A stretch of DNA of 64,000 nt from contig NZ_WQNE01000002.1 of NCBI RefSeq assembly GCF_009759665.1, forward strand, positions 186,001-250,000, written 5' to 3'. Positions 44,734 through 52,880 of this stretch are shown here, piece by piece (within the stretch, counting starts at the first letter, position 1; each line of letters starts with the position of its first letter). The stretch is from Bradyrhizobium cajani. GTDB lineage: Bacteria > Pseudomonadota > Alphaproteobacteria > Rhizobiales > Xanthobacteraceae. Made by a program: the position numbers and the translations under genes. Under the pieces are notes generated by a model. It saw only the letters and a list, made by a program, of their open reading frames with translations, was not told the origin of the DNA and did no database searches.

Positions 44734-45048
44734 TCAATGCTTGTTCACCTCGGCGCCGCCTGCGGCCGCGGCGGGCCCGAGCCCGGCCCTCGCATCGAGC
44801 GCCGCGATCGCCTCGTGGGCCTGATCGATCTTTGTGCTCAGCACGTTGGCGAGCCGTCCGAGATTTGCAGTGGAATCGTGCGCCGCGGTGATGACCGTAT
44901 CGAAGGCCCCCGCCGTCTCGTGGACGATGGTGGAGAATTCGCCCTGATAGCTGCGCAGGCGCGCCAACTCGCGGTGCATCTTGGTCACCCGCATGCTGGT
45001 GAAGGCCAGCGCGATCAGCAGCACGGCATCAACGAGATAGGATATCAT
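44734..45048 (-). CDS. Small membrane-anchored protein between fliM and fliN
   Basis: 104 residues. One N-terminal membrane helix (about 3-20, YLVDAVLLIALAFTSMRV), then a helical part with RELARLRSYQGEFSTIVHET and ANVLSTKIDQAHEAIAALD. It resembles the small DUF6468-type proteins that often sit in alphaproteobacterial flagellar operons (from memory, not checked). The ATG at 45048 follows GGGAG and lies inside the end of fliM, overlapping by 20 bases. No function is known; its place inside the C-ring operon suggests a motor role. Confidence 0.7.
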   Translation of the reverse strand: MISYLVDAVLLIALAFTSMRVTKMHRELARLRSYQGEFSTIVHETAGAFDTVITAAHDSTANLGRLANVLSTKIDQAHEAIAALDARAGLGPAAAAGGAEVNKH

Positions 45049-45970
45049 CGACGAACTCCCGTTTCTGATCGACGGGATCGGCCACCTGCATGGCGTAATA
45101 GCCATCGAGCTGGCCGATCTGACACCAGAACAGCACCTGGTTGTTGCTTTCGAGACGGGCGAGCGAGCGCGGCGTGGCTTCGAGCTCAAGCACCTGCCCG
45201 ACCTTGAACTTCACGACGTCGCCAAGCGATATCATCTTCTCGTCGAGCACCGCGCTCAGCGTCACCTCGGTGCGGTGAACCTCGCTCTCCATCTGCTCGC
45301 GCCAGCGCGGATCGGCCGCGCGGCCGTCGCTGACGACGACGTGCGCGAGCTTCTGCCTGAGCGGGTTGAGCGCGGAGTGCGGAATGATGAGGAACATCTG
45401 GCCGCCGCGATAGAGCGCCTGCAGCATGATGTTCGCGCAGATCGACATGTTGCCGCTCCGCCCGATCGCCAGCGACGCCATGGCGGTCTCGACCCGCTCC
45501 ACACGGAAGGTGACGTTGGAGGTGCCGGCGAAGGCGGATTGCAGCGCCTTGGCGAACCGCTCGAACAGCGCCTGGACCAGGCGGATCTCGATGTTCGAGA
45601 AGGCGCGCTCGACATCGAGCGGCGGTTCGGCGCCGTCGGACCCGAACATCGCCTCGACCATCGTGAACACGAAGTCGCGGTCGAGCATGATGATGACGCG
45701 GGAGTCCCATTGCTCGGCATAGAGCACGGCGGCGACCGCATTGGCCTCGTAGTCCTTGACGATGTCGCCGACGCGGTCGTTGGTGATGCCGTTGACCGAG
45801 AAATAGCACGGCGTTCCGGCCATCGGCTGAAGGCTGTCGGTGCACGATGCCGCCATGCGATCGAAGATCACATTGAGCATCGGCATGCGTTCGATCGATA
45901 TGCCGGCGGCGTCCAGCAGGTAGTTCGGCAGCTGCTTCCGCTGATCGACGTCGAGGTCTTCCATCATCAT
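45029..45970 (-). CDS. fliM: Motor switch protein FliM
   Basis: 313 residues. A FliM middle domain (VLYAEQWDSRVIIMLDRDFV, FSNIEIRLVQALFERFAKAL) and a C-terminal SpoA-like domain (EVTLSAVLDEKMISLGDVVK) are present. The N-terminus MMMEDLDVDQRKQLPNYLLD does not contain the usual CheY-binding peptide LSQxEIDALL. The start overlaps the motA stop by four bases. Central C-ring protein, binding FliG and FliN. Confidence 0.93.
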   Translation of the reverse strand: MMMEDLDVDQRKQLPNYLLDAAGISIERMPMLNVIFDRMAASCTDSLQPMAGTPCYFSVNGITNDRVGDIVKDYEANAVAAVLYAEQWDSRVIIMLDRDFVFTMVEAMFGSDGAEPPLDVERAFSNIEIRLVQALFERFAKALQSAFAGTSNVTFRVERVETAMASLAIGRSGNMSICANIMLQALYRGGQMFLIIPHSALNPLRQKLAHVVVSDGRAADPRWREQMESEVHRTEVTLSAVLDEKMISLGDVVKFKVGQVLELEATPRSLARLESNNQVLFWCQIGQLDGYYAMQVADPVDQKREFVDDILSR

Positions 45971-46863
45971 GCGCGGGCAGCCTTCGGTTCAGCCTCGGTC
46001 GCGACCGGCTTGGGACCCGCAATCGTCTCGTTCTCGACGACGTCGATCGACGGCCGCTCGCCGCTCGCGATCATCTTGCGGCCGTGCTCGACGGCGATCT
46101 GCGGCATGGCGCCGTTCATGAACGCCAACAGCGTCTGCTTGACGATGATGTAGGGCCGGCACTTCTTCTCGCGCGTCATCTTGATCTTCAGCGCGAAGGG
46201 CGAAATGATGCCGTAGGACAGGAATATGCCGGCGAAGGTGCCGACCAGGGCCGCGCCGATGAAGCCGCCCAGCAGCTTCGGCGACTGGTCGAGCGCTCCC
46301 ATGGCCTTGATGACGCCGAGCACCGCCGCGACGATGCCGAGCGCCGGCAGCGCCTCGGACACCGTCACCAGCGAATGGTAGGGCGTCAGCTTGCTCTTCA
46401 CGATGGTGTGGATCTCCTCGTCCATCAGCGCTTCGATCTCGTGCGTGCGCGCATTGCCCATGATGATGAGGCGGACATAGTCGCAGATGAACTGCAGCAG
46501 CGCCGGGTCCCCCAGCACACTCGGGAACGCCTTGAAGATCTCGGAGGACGCGGGGTCGTCGATATGCGCCTCGACCTCGTTGCGGCCCTTGCCGCGCAGC
46601 TCGCGCATCAGGGCATGGAGCGCCCCGAGCAGGTCGAGATAATAGCGCTCACTGGGCACCGCGCCGGTGATGGCCTGCATGCAGGCAATTCCGGTGTCCA
46701 CGACGGTCTTCCACGGATTGGCCACGATGAAGGTGCCGACCGCGGTGCCCATGATGATCACGAACTCCCACGGCTGCATGAGAACGGCCAGATGCCCGCC
46801 CATGGCGGCAAATCCGCCGAGCAGCGCCGCCACCGTGATGAAAATCCCCACGAAACTGAGCAA
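45967..46863 (-). CDS. motA: Flagellar stator protein MotA
   Basis: 298 residues with four membrane helices. GGFAAMGGHLAVLMQPWEFV near the start; the cytoplasmic loop has the torque residues in RGKGRNEVEAHIDD; and SEALPALGIVAAVLGVIKAM in helix 3. The frame is open to 47019, across the divergent promoter and gene. A TTG at 46863 with GGAG seven bases upstream gives the family's normal N-terminus and is chosen. First gene of motA-fliM-orf-fliN-fliG-flhB, with a cluster element 42 bases upstream. Confidence 0.93.
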   Translation of the reverse strand: MLSFVGIFITVAALLGGFAAMGGHLAVLMQPWEFVIIMGTAVGTFIVANPWKTVVDTGIACMQAITGAVPSERYYLDLLGALHALMRELRGKGRNEVEAHIDDPASSEIFKAFPSVLGDPALLQFICDYVRLIIMGNARTHEIEALMDEEIHTIVKSKLTPYHSLVTVSEALPALGIVAAVLGVIKAMGALDQSPKLLGGFIGAALVGTFAGIFLSYGIISPFALKIKMTREKKCRPYIIVKQTLLAFMNGAMPQIAVEHGRKMIASGERPSIDVVENETIAGPKPVATEAEPKAARA

Positions 46864-46904
46864 CGCGCCACTCCATCGCCGATCCCATCGGGAATATCTA
46901 GTCG

Positions 46905-46920
46905 GCGACGCTTGCGCGAA
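46905..46920 (-). promoter_or_regulatory. Cluster element upstream of motA
   Basis: Minus-strand TTCGCGCAAGCGTCGC, 42 bases before the motA start, followed by GCCGACTAGATATT. One of a divergent pair in the 142-base gap between motA and the + strand unit. Confidence 0.65.
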
Positions 46921-46941
46921 GCTGGCTTCGGCCTCGCCAGC

Positions 46942-46954
46942 CCCGCGCAAGCAA
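46942..46954 (+). promoter_or_regulatory. Cluster element upstream of the DUF1217-flgF-fliI unit
   Basis: Plus-strand CCCGCGCAAGCAA, 52 bases before the start at 47006. Extended by AG on the left it is identical over 16 bases to the site before flgE, although the two genes are 21 kb apart and on opposite strands. Confidence 0.65.
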
Positions 46955-47005
46955 TTCGCGGCAGCTTGAGACGATGCCGCAACAGCGGCCAGAGGGACGC
47001 GCGTC

Positions 47006-47806
47006 ATGCTATCCACCATCGCGGATTACACCAGACTGACCAAGGACATGGGCAAGTCGCTGACGCAGGTCGCGACGCAGCCGGATGTCAGCCGCGAGAC
47101 CGACTACTTCCTCAGCCATATCGGCAACGTGAAGACCATCGACGACTTCCTGAAGGACTATCGCCTCTACTCCTACGCGATGAAGGCCTACGGCCTCAGC
47201 GACATGACCTATGCCAAGGCGTTCATGCGCAAGGTGCTGACCGAGGGTGTCGCCGACAGCAAGAGCTTCGCCAACAAGCTGACCGACACCCGCTACCGGC
47301 AATTCGCCGCCGCCTTCAACTTCGCCGCCCTCGGCGACAAGGCGACCCAGACCGCCGCCGCCACGACCGGCACGGCGACCCAATACGTCACGCAGACGAT
47401 GGAGGAGAAGGCCGGCGACCAGAACGAGGGCCTGCGGCTGGCGCTCTATTTCACCCGCAAGGCCTCCACGGTCACCACCGCCTACCAGATCCTCGCCGAC
47501 AAGGCGCTGACGCAGGTGGTTCAGGCCGCGCTCGGCCTGCCCTCGACGATCAGCTCGGCCGACATCGATGCCCAGGCCAAGTTGATCACGGACAAGATCG
47601 AGCTCACCGATTTCCAGGACCCGGCCAAGGTCACCAAATTCGTGCAGCGCTTTGCCGCGATGTGGGATGCGACCCAGGCGCAGAACGACATCAACAATGG
47701 CAACTCGACCAACCCCGCGCTGGTCCTGATCGGCGGCGCCTCGTCGATCGCCGGCATGGATACCGACATGCTTTCCAAGCTTCAGTCCATCCGGTTCGGG
47801 AAATAA
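47006..47806 (+). CDS. DUF1217-type flagellar protein
   Basis: 266 residues, helical. TDYFLSHIGNVKTIDDFLKD, YAMKAYGLSDMTYAKAFMRK and TDTRYRQFAAAFNFAALGD match the DUF1217 repeat pattern known from rhizobial flagellar loci, where a gene of this type precedes flgF. The role is unknown, possibly in rod or hook assembly. No signal peptide or membrane segment. First gene of the + strand unit, three bases ahead of flgF. Confidence 0.82.
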   Translation: MLSTIADYTRLTKDMGKSLTQVATQPDVSRETDYFLSHIGNVKTIDDFLKDYRLYSYAMKAYGLSDMTYAKAFMRKVLTEGVADSKSFANKLTDTRYRQFAAAFNFAALGDKATQTAAATTGTATQYVTQTMEEKAGDQNEGLRLALYFTRKASTVTTAYQILADKALTQVVQAALGLPSTISSADIDAQAKLITDKIELTDFQDPAKVTKFVQRFAAMWDATQAQNDINNGNSTNPALVLIGGASSIAGMDTDMLSKLQSIRFGK

Positions 47807-47809
47807 GTC

Positions 47810-48538
47810 ATGCAATCGGCTCTCTATGTGGGATTGTCGGCGCAGGTCGCCCTCGAAAAGCGCCTCCAGACGATCGCCAACAACGTCGCCAACGTCAACA
47901 CGGCCGCGTTCCGCACCGACGTGGTGAAGTTCGAGACCGTGCTGTCCAAGGCGGGGGCGAACCCGGTCGCCTTCTCCTCGCCTGGCGACAACATCATCTC
48001 CCGCGAGATGGGCAACATCACCGAGAGCGGCAACCCGCTCGACGTTGCCGTGGTCGGCCAGGGCTGGATCGCCTTCGCCGGTCCGAACGGCACGGTCTAT
48101 ACCCGTGACGGCCGCCTCCAGATCGCTCCCAACGGCGATCTCCAGACGGTGTCCGGCTTCCCCGTCATCGACGCCGGCGGCGCGCAGATCACGCTCGACC
48201 CGAACGGCGGACCGATCTCGATCGCGCGCAGCGGCGCGATCACCCAGGACAACAACGAGATCGGCACCATCGGTCTGTTCAACATTCCCGCGGACGCCAA
48301 TCTCGATCGCTACGGCAATTCCGGCGTCACGCCCGACCGGCCTGCGACCGCCATCGCCGATTTCTCCCGCGACGGCTTCAAGCAGGGCTATGTCGAGGGC
48401 TCCGGCGCCAATCCGATGATGGAATTGACCAAGCTGATTGCGGCCTCGCGCGCCTTCGACGGCACCAATTCGATGATCGAGGGCACCGAGAGCTCGCTCC
48501 AGAACGCAATCCGGACGCTGGGCGAGCCGGGCAAGTAG
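47810..48538 (+). CDS. flgF: Proximal rod protein FlgF
   Basis: 242 residues. N-terminal LYVGLSAQVALEKRLQTIAN with NNVANVNTAAFRTDVVKF; GQGWIAFAGPNGTVYTRDG; C-terminal NPMMELTKLIAASRAFDGTN. The FlgF/FlgG family is clear, and FlgG is encoded elsewhere in the cluster, so this is FlgF. It lies between the DUF1217 gene and fliI. Confidence 0.93.
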   Translation: MQSALYVGLSAQVALEKRLQTIANNVANVNTAAFRTDVVKFETVLSKAGANPVAFSSPGDNIISREMGNITESGNPLDVAVVGQGWIAFAGPNGTVYTRDGRLQIAPNGDLQTVSGFPVIDAGGAQITLDPNGGPISIARSGAITQDNNEIGTIGLFNIPADANLDRYGNSGVTPDRPATAIADFSRDGFKQGYVEGSGANPMMELTKLIAASRAFDGTNSMIEGTESSLQNAIRTLGEPGK

Positions 48539-48574
48539 GCTGCGCCTCGTGCGCAATGAGGGTGGACGGTTTCC

Positions 48575-49900
48575 TTGAACGCTCTTCGGCAACTCGAATG
48601 GGCGCTGCTGGAGCTTCAGCAGAGCACGCCCCTGGCAAGCGTCAGCGGCGCGATCTCCGAGATCGCGCCGACGCATTTCCGCGTCTCCGGCCTGTCGCGC
48701 TTCGTCAGGCTCGGCGAGCTCATCGGGGTCAATTCGGCCGGCAAGCCCCAGATCGGCGAGGTGGTGCGGATCGACAGCGACGGCATCGTCGCCAAGCCGT
48801 TCGACCGTCAGTTCGCCGGCGGCCTGGGCTCGGTTGCGTACCGGATGCCGCCCTTGTCCTTTGCGCCCGATCCGAGCTGGAAGGGCCGTGTCATCAACGC
48901 GCTCGGGGCGCCGCTGGACGGACAGGGCCCTCTCAAGCCCGGATCGCGGGCCGTCTCCGCCGAGGCGGAGGCGCCTTCGGCCATGAAGCGCGCGCGCGTG
49001 CACAAGCCGCTGCGCACCGGCGTCCGCGTCATCGACCTGTTCGCCCCTGTCTGCGCCGGCCAGCGCGTCGGCATCTTTGCCGGCTCCGGCGTCGGCAAGT
49101 CGACACTGCTTGCGATGCTCGCCCGCAGCCAGGGCTTTGACACCGTCGTGCTGGCCCTGGTCGGCGAGCGCGGCCGCGAGGTGCGCGAGTTCATCGAGGA
49201 CGTGCTGGGCACCGACCGTCATCGCGCCGTCACGATCGTATCGACGGGAGACGAAAGCCCGATGATGCGGCGGCTGGCGCCGAAGACGGCGATGGCGGTC
49301 GCCGAATATTTCCGCGACCGGGGCGAATCGGTCCTGCTCATGGTCGATTCGATCACCCGTTTCGCCCACGCCGCCCGCGAGGTCGCCCTCGCGGCCGGCG
49401 AGCCCGCGGTCGCCCGCGGCTACGCACCGACGGTCTTCACCGATCTGCCGCGTCTTCTGGAGCGCGCCGGCCCCGGTGAGGAGGGATCCGGGACGATCAC
49501 CGGGATCTTCTCCGTGCTGGTCGACGGCGACGACCACAACGAGCCGATCGCCGACACCATCCGCAGCACGCTGGATGGGCACATCGTGCTCTCCAGGCAC
49601 ATCGCCGACCAGGCGCGATATCCGGCCGTGGACGTTCTGGCCTCGGTTTCCCGCCTCGCCCATAACGTCTGGGATCCCGAAGAGCGCGAATTGGTGAGCA
49701 AGCTGCGCGCCATGATCGCCAAATACGAGGACACCCGCGACCTTCGCCTGATGGGCGGATATCAGTCCGGACGTGATTCGAGCCTCGACCAGGCGGTCGA
49801 CATGGTTCCGAGAATCTACAGCGCGATGAGACAAGACGCCTCGGCACCGCCGAGCGCCGACCCGTTTCGCGAGCTGAGGGACATGCTCAAGGGCGACTAG
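48575..49900 (+). CDS. fliI: Flagellar export ATPase FliI
   Basis: 441 residues. Walker A GSGVGKS at 170-176, Walker B region SVLLMVDSITRFAHAAREVA, and the F1-beta-like PTVFTDLPRLLERAGPGEEG. It powers unfolding and release of export substrates. The start is TTG at 48575, with GAGGGTGG a little far upstream; no better in-frame start exists. FliH-like and FliJ-like partners are encoded far away in the cluster. Last gene of the + strand unit. Confidence 0.95.
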   Translation: MNALRQLEWALLELQQSTPLASVSGAISEIAPTHFRVSGLSRFVRLGELIGVNSAGKPQIGEVVRIDSDGIVAKPFDRQFAGGLGSVAYRMPPLSFAPDPSWKGRVINALGAPLDGQGPLKPGSRAVSAEAEAPSAMKRARVHKPLRTGVRVIDLFAPVCAGQRVGIFAGSGVGKSTLLAMLARSQGFDTVVLALVGERGREVREFIEDVLGTDRHRAVTIVSTGDESPMMRRLAPKTAMAVAEYFRDRGESVLLMVDSITRFAHAAREVALAAGEPAVARGYAPTVFTDLPRLLERAGPGEEGSGTITGIFSVLVDGDDHNEPIADTIRSTLDGHIVLSRHIADQARYPAVDVLASVSRLAHNVWDPEERELVSKLRAMIAKYEDTRDLRLMGGYQSGRDSSLDQAVDMVPRIYSAMRQDASAPPSADPFRELRDMLKGD

Positions 49901-50494
49901 CAAGGTCGGACGACGCGGGGCGGCCCCGCCGTCAGCGCATCACCCCTTCGGATGAGGATCGAGCGCCCCGGGGCCAAGGCCACCGACCGCGATACTGCGA
50001 CCACAACCAGAACAACTGCCGCGTGTAATTCCTGTGAGTTCCCCTGGCGATTCCCGGATGGATCGCACAAGTTGTGGATGACTTGTCGTTGCACGACGTC
50101 ATCATGCACAAGCTTCGATCAGTTTGCATCAACGACAGACAACGACGTCAGTGCAATCAAACCGTCGTATAGTTGCGCGCATGCTGTATCCGGAACAGCG
50201 TATTGCTGTTCACCATCATGTGTTCTGAAGCGCGAGATTGTCTTGAACATTACATTCGCATGCGACGACATCCAGTCTTCCAAGCGTCTCTACTTGATTT
50301 TGTTGAGAAGCTCATTCATCGTTTCGATGGATATAAGAAACGTCTGCTTGTGACTTGAACTCAGGGGCTTCGGTTGAACAACTCCGATCCATCGTCAGCT
50401 GGTGACGGCAACTCGGGCTCCCGTGCGACGACGACGCGATGGGTATGCCAGCAGCGACGCAGCCTCTCGCTGCGGACGGGGGCGAGGTAGTTCC
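49901..50494. other. Intergenic region after fliI, before the second MarR-type gene
   Basis: 594 bases with no convincing gene. A GC-rich imperfect hairpin without a T run lies at about 49908-49934, just past fliI. GCACAAGCTTCG at 50106-50117 is the same 12 bases as in the flagellin 2 element, but it is 377 bases from the next start. The middle (50150-50350) is AT-richer. Confidence 0.5.
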
Positions 50495-51130
50495 ATGCCA
50501 TTGGCACGCGAAGCCGTCGAGCTGCTGGTTCAGGCGGCGAGAGCCTGGTATTTCGAAGGCAATCAGCATGGATTGCGCGATCGGGAATGGATGGCGCTGC
50601 GCTTTCTCGGCCGCGCCAACAGGTTTTCGCGCACGCCGTCCGCGCTGGCCGGATTCATCGGCGCGACCAGGGCGACTGCGTCGCAGATCGTGAAGACGCT
50701 GGAGAGCAAGTCGTTCCTGGTGCGAAAACCCTCGCACGAGGACAAGCGTTCCGTCGTGCTCCACGTCACCGCGCAGGGCGCGAAATGCCTGAGCCAGCAC
50801 GACCCGATCAATCACGTGGTGAATGCGGTCACGTCGCTTGGCACCGACGAATGCATCAGGCTGCGCGACTCGCTGCGGGAGGTCCTCAATCACCTCGACG
50901 CGGCCCATCAGCGGCTCGACGCCAGCATCTGCCGGGACTGCATGTTCCTCGCGGAACGCAGCCCGAGCACCGGCAAGGGACGCACGACCGCCGAATTCAT
51001 GTGCCGGCTGTACCGCGCGCCGGTGTCGCTCGAGGAGACGGAACTCCTCTGCACGAGTTTTGAGCGCACCCGCGACCGCCCGAAGATCGAGGAGCATCTC
51101 GACCGGGCGCGCGTGGCGAGCCAGGGGTGA
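50495..51130 (+). CDS. MarR-type regulator with four-cysteine C-terminal tail (copy 2)
   Basis: 211 residues, paralog of the protein at 11681-12259. The DNA-binding part is nearly the same (GLRDREWMALRFL, RANRFSRTPSALA, KRSV in the wing). The tail repeats the cysteines as Cys146, Cys149, Cys170 and Cys186, pattern C-x2-C-x20-C-x15-C, and then runs on 25 residues more. ATG at 50495 with GAGG eight bases upstream is preferred to an in-frame ATG at 50402. It ends the flagellar region; targets unknown. Confidence 0.8.
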   Translation: MPLAREAVELLVQAARAWYFEGNQHGLRDREWMALRFLGRANRFSRTPSALAGFIGATRATASQIVKTLESKSFLVRKPSHEDKRSVVLHVTAQGAKCLSQHDPINHVVNAVTSLGTDECIRLRDSLREVLNHLDAAHQRLDASICRDCMFLAERSPSTGKGRTTAEFMCRLYRAPVSLEETELLCTSFERTRDRPKIEEHLDRARVASQG

Positions 51131-51220
51131 TGCTCAGTGAGATCGGGCCCCGGCTCCGCATGGACCGCTGACGAAGCGTCGGGGCACGAGAGCGGAGTGT
51201 GGTACCCCGCCGCTTCCACA

Positions 51221-51302
51221 CCGTCATTGCGAGCGCAGCGAAGCAATCCAGGGTCTTTCCGCGGAGACAGTCTGGATTGCTTCGCTGCGCTCGCAATGAC
51301 GG
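51221..51302. repeat. Long palindromic repeat (31-bp arms)
   Basis: The left arm (51221-51251) begins CCGTCATTGCGAGCGCAGCG and the right arm (51272-51302) is its exact complement, ending in CTCGCAATGACGG, with a 20-base centre. This is the dispersed palindrome common in Bradyrhizobium-like genomes. The rest of 51131-51658 holds no convincing gene. Confidence 0.88.
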
Positions 51303-51658
51303 AGTATGAGGCAGCAGCGATGCTCTTCCAGCTCGCATTTTGAACCGCAGACACATGACCGCCCCTCAAGGGTGAGCCGGGATGGGCGACACATACGCTA
51401 TTTCCGAATTTCGGTAAAGCGGAATATTTTCGTGTGCCGCGCTTGACACCGGCAGGCGCCGAGACCGTCTGCTGTTTTGCCCGTCGGGCAATGCCAGGTC
51501 CCGTAGCCGGATGTGCAGGCCCCGGGAACAGGCCCGGCTACGCCTTGTATGCATTATCCCAGTTGCCATTGCCGGGCAGTTCGGCTTTACATGCCGGCAA
51601 CGCACCCTCGGACAACGCCGGGGCAAAAAAACCTCATCATTTTTCACAGGGACGGAAT

Positions 51659-52723
51659 ATGGCGCGCAACATATTGATTCTCGGAGCTTCTTACGGGTCC
51701 CTGCTAGGCACGAAACTCCTGATGGCGGGGCATAACGTGACCCTGGTCTGCCGCGCCAAGACCGCGGAGTTGATCAACCGCGATGGTACCGAGGTGCGCA
51801 TCAAGTTGCGCGACGAGGCCGCACACCGGGCGATCTTCTCGCGCGACCTGCCCGGCAAGCTCGACGCCGTGACGCCGGCCAATGTCGACCTATCCCGCTA
51901 CGACATGGTCGGCCTTGCGATGCAGGAGCCGCAATACACCAACCACACGGTCCGCGTTCTCATGGTCAAGATCGCCGCGGCGAAGCTGCCGTGCCTGTCG
52001 ATCATGAACATGCCGCCGCTGCCTTATCTGAAGCGAATCCCCTCGCTCGCGGGCATGGACCTCGAGGAGGCGTACACCAATGCGCAGGTGTGGGAGCGGT
52101 TCGAGCCGGGGCTGGTGACGCTGTGCTCGCCCGACCCGCAGGCGTTCCGTCCGCCGGAGGAGGCCGCGAACGTGCTTCATGTCGGCCTGCCCACCAACTT
52201 CAAGGCCTCGGCCTTCGCCGACGAGAAGCACAACAAGGTGCTGCGCGAGCTCGAAGCCGACATCGACGCGGTAACGCTCGACGGCCACGACGTGCCGGTG
52301 AAGCTGAAAGTGTTCGACTCATTGTTCGTGCCGCTGGCGAAATGGTCGATGCTGCTCACCGGCAACTACCGCTGCATCACGCCCAACGAACCGCAGTCGA
52401 TCCGCGACGCCGTGCACGGCGATCTCAAGCGCTCGCAGACGATCTACGACCATGTCGATGCGATCGCCCGCCGTCTCGGCGCCGACCCGCAGGATCAGGT
52501 GCCGTTCGCGAAATATGCCAAGGCCGCCGAAAGCCTGCTCAAGCCGTCATCGGCCGCGCGCGCGGTCGCCAGCGGCGCGCCCTTCATCGAGCGCGTCGAT
52601 CTCCTGGTGAAGCTGATCTCGCATCAGCTCGGCGTGCCCAACGCCGAGATCGACCGCACCGTCGAGACGGTGGACCAGAAGCTGAACGAGAAGATCGTGC
52701 AGGGCGGATCCGGCGCCCAGTGA
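51659..52723 (+). CDS. Ketopantoate reductase-like NAD(P)-binding protein
   Basis: 354 residues. N-terminal Rossmann motif ILILGASYGSLLGTKLLMAG in the place of the GxGxxG of PanE/ApbA, followed by NVTLVCRAKTAELINRDG, typical of the ketopantoate reductase family. The C-terminal helical domain has KWSMLLTGNYRCITPNEPQS. The catalytic Lys and Asn of true PanE are not certain by eye, and the protein is longer than PanE (about 300), so the substrate is open. ATG at 51659 has AGGGACGG upstream. Confidence 0.75.
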   Translation: MARNILILGASYGSLLGTKLLMAGHNVTLVCRAKTAELINRDGTEVRIKLRDEAAHRAIFSRDLPGKLDAVTPANVDLSRYDMVGLAMQEPQYTNHTVRVLMVKIAAAKLPCLSIMNMPPLPYLKRIPSLAGMDLEEAYTNAQVWERFEPGLVTLCSPDPQAFRPPEEAANVLHVGLPTNFKASAFADEKHNKVLRELEADIDAVTLDGHDVPVKLKVFDSLFVPLAKWSMLLTGNYRCITPNEPQSIRDAVHGDLKRSQTIYDHVDAIARRLGADPQDQVPFAKYAKAAESLLKPSSAARAVASGAPFIERVDLLVKLISHQLGVPNAEIDRTVETVDQKLNEKIVQGGSGAQ

Positions 52724-52880
52724 GACGGCCCGCCGGCGCAACGATCCATCTTCTACGGTTGTCGAATCGCGCCTGAAAATCGGCCGTGGGCAACACGGCG
52801 TGATTTGCGCGGTGGCGCTCGACGCGCCCCGGCCGGGTTGATAAGCCCCTGTCCGCGAATGATGGGGACTTGAGTCGGGC

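Noticed and set aside
46864..47019. Longer MotA starting at 47019
   Set aside because: It would overlap the divergent gene and both promoter elements; the TTG at 46863 gives the family N-terminus with a ribosome site.
47009..49903. Very long (964-codon) minus-strand open frame opposite DUF1217-flgF-fliI
   Set aside because: It is a shadow of GC-rich codon use. The + strand genes have clear family motifs; the minus frame is Arg/Gly/Asp-rich without recognisable domains.
49908..49934. Rho-independent terminator after fliI
   Set aside because: GC-rich imperfect stem with mismatches and no T run; not strong enough to call.
51366..51647. 93-codon minus-strand frame in the gap before the ketopantoate reductase-like gene
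   Set aside because: No ribosome site, no motif, Arg-rich composition; likely noncoding.
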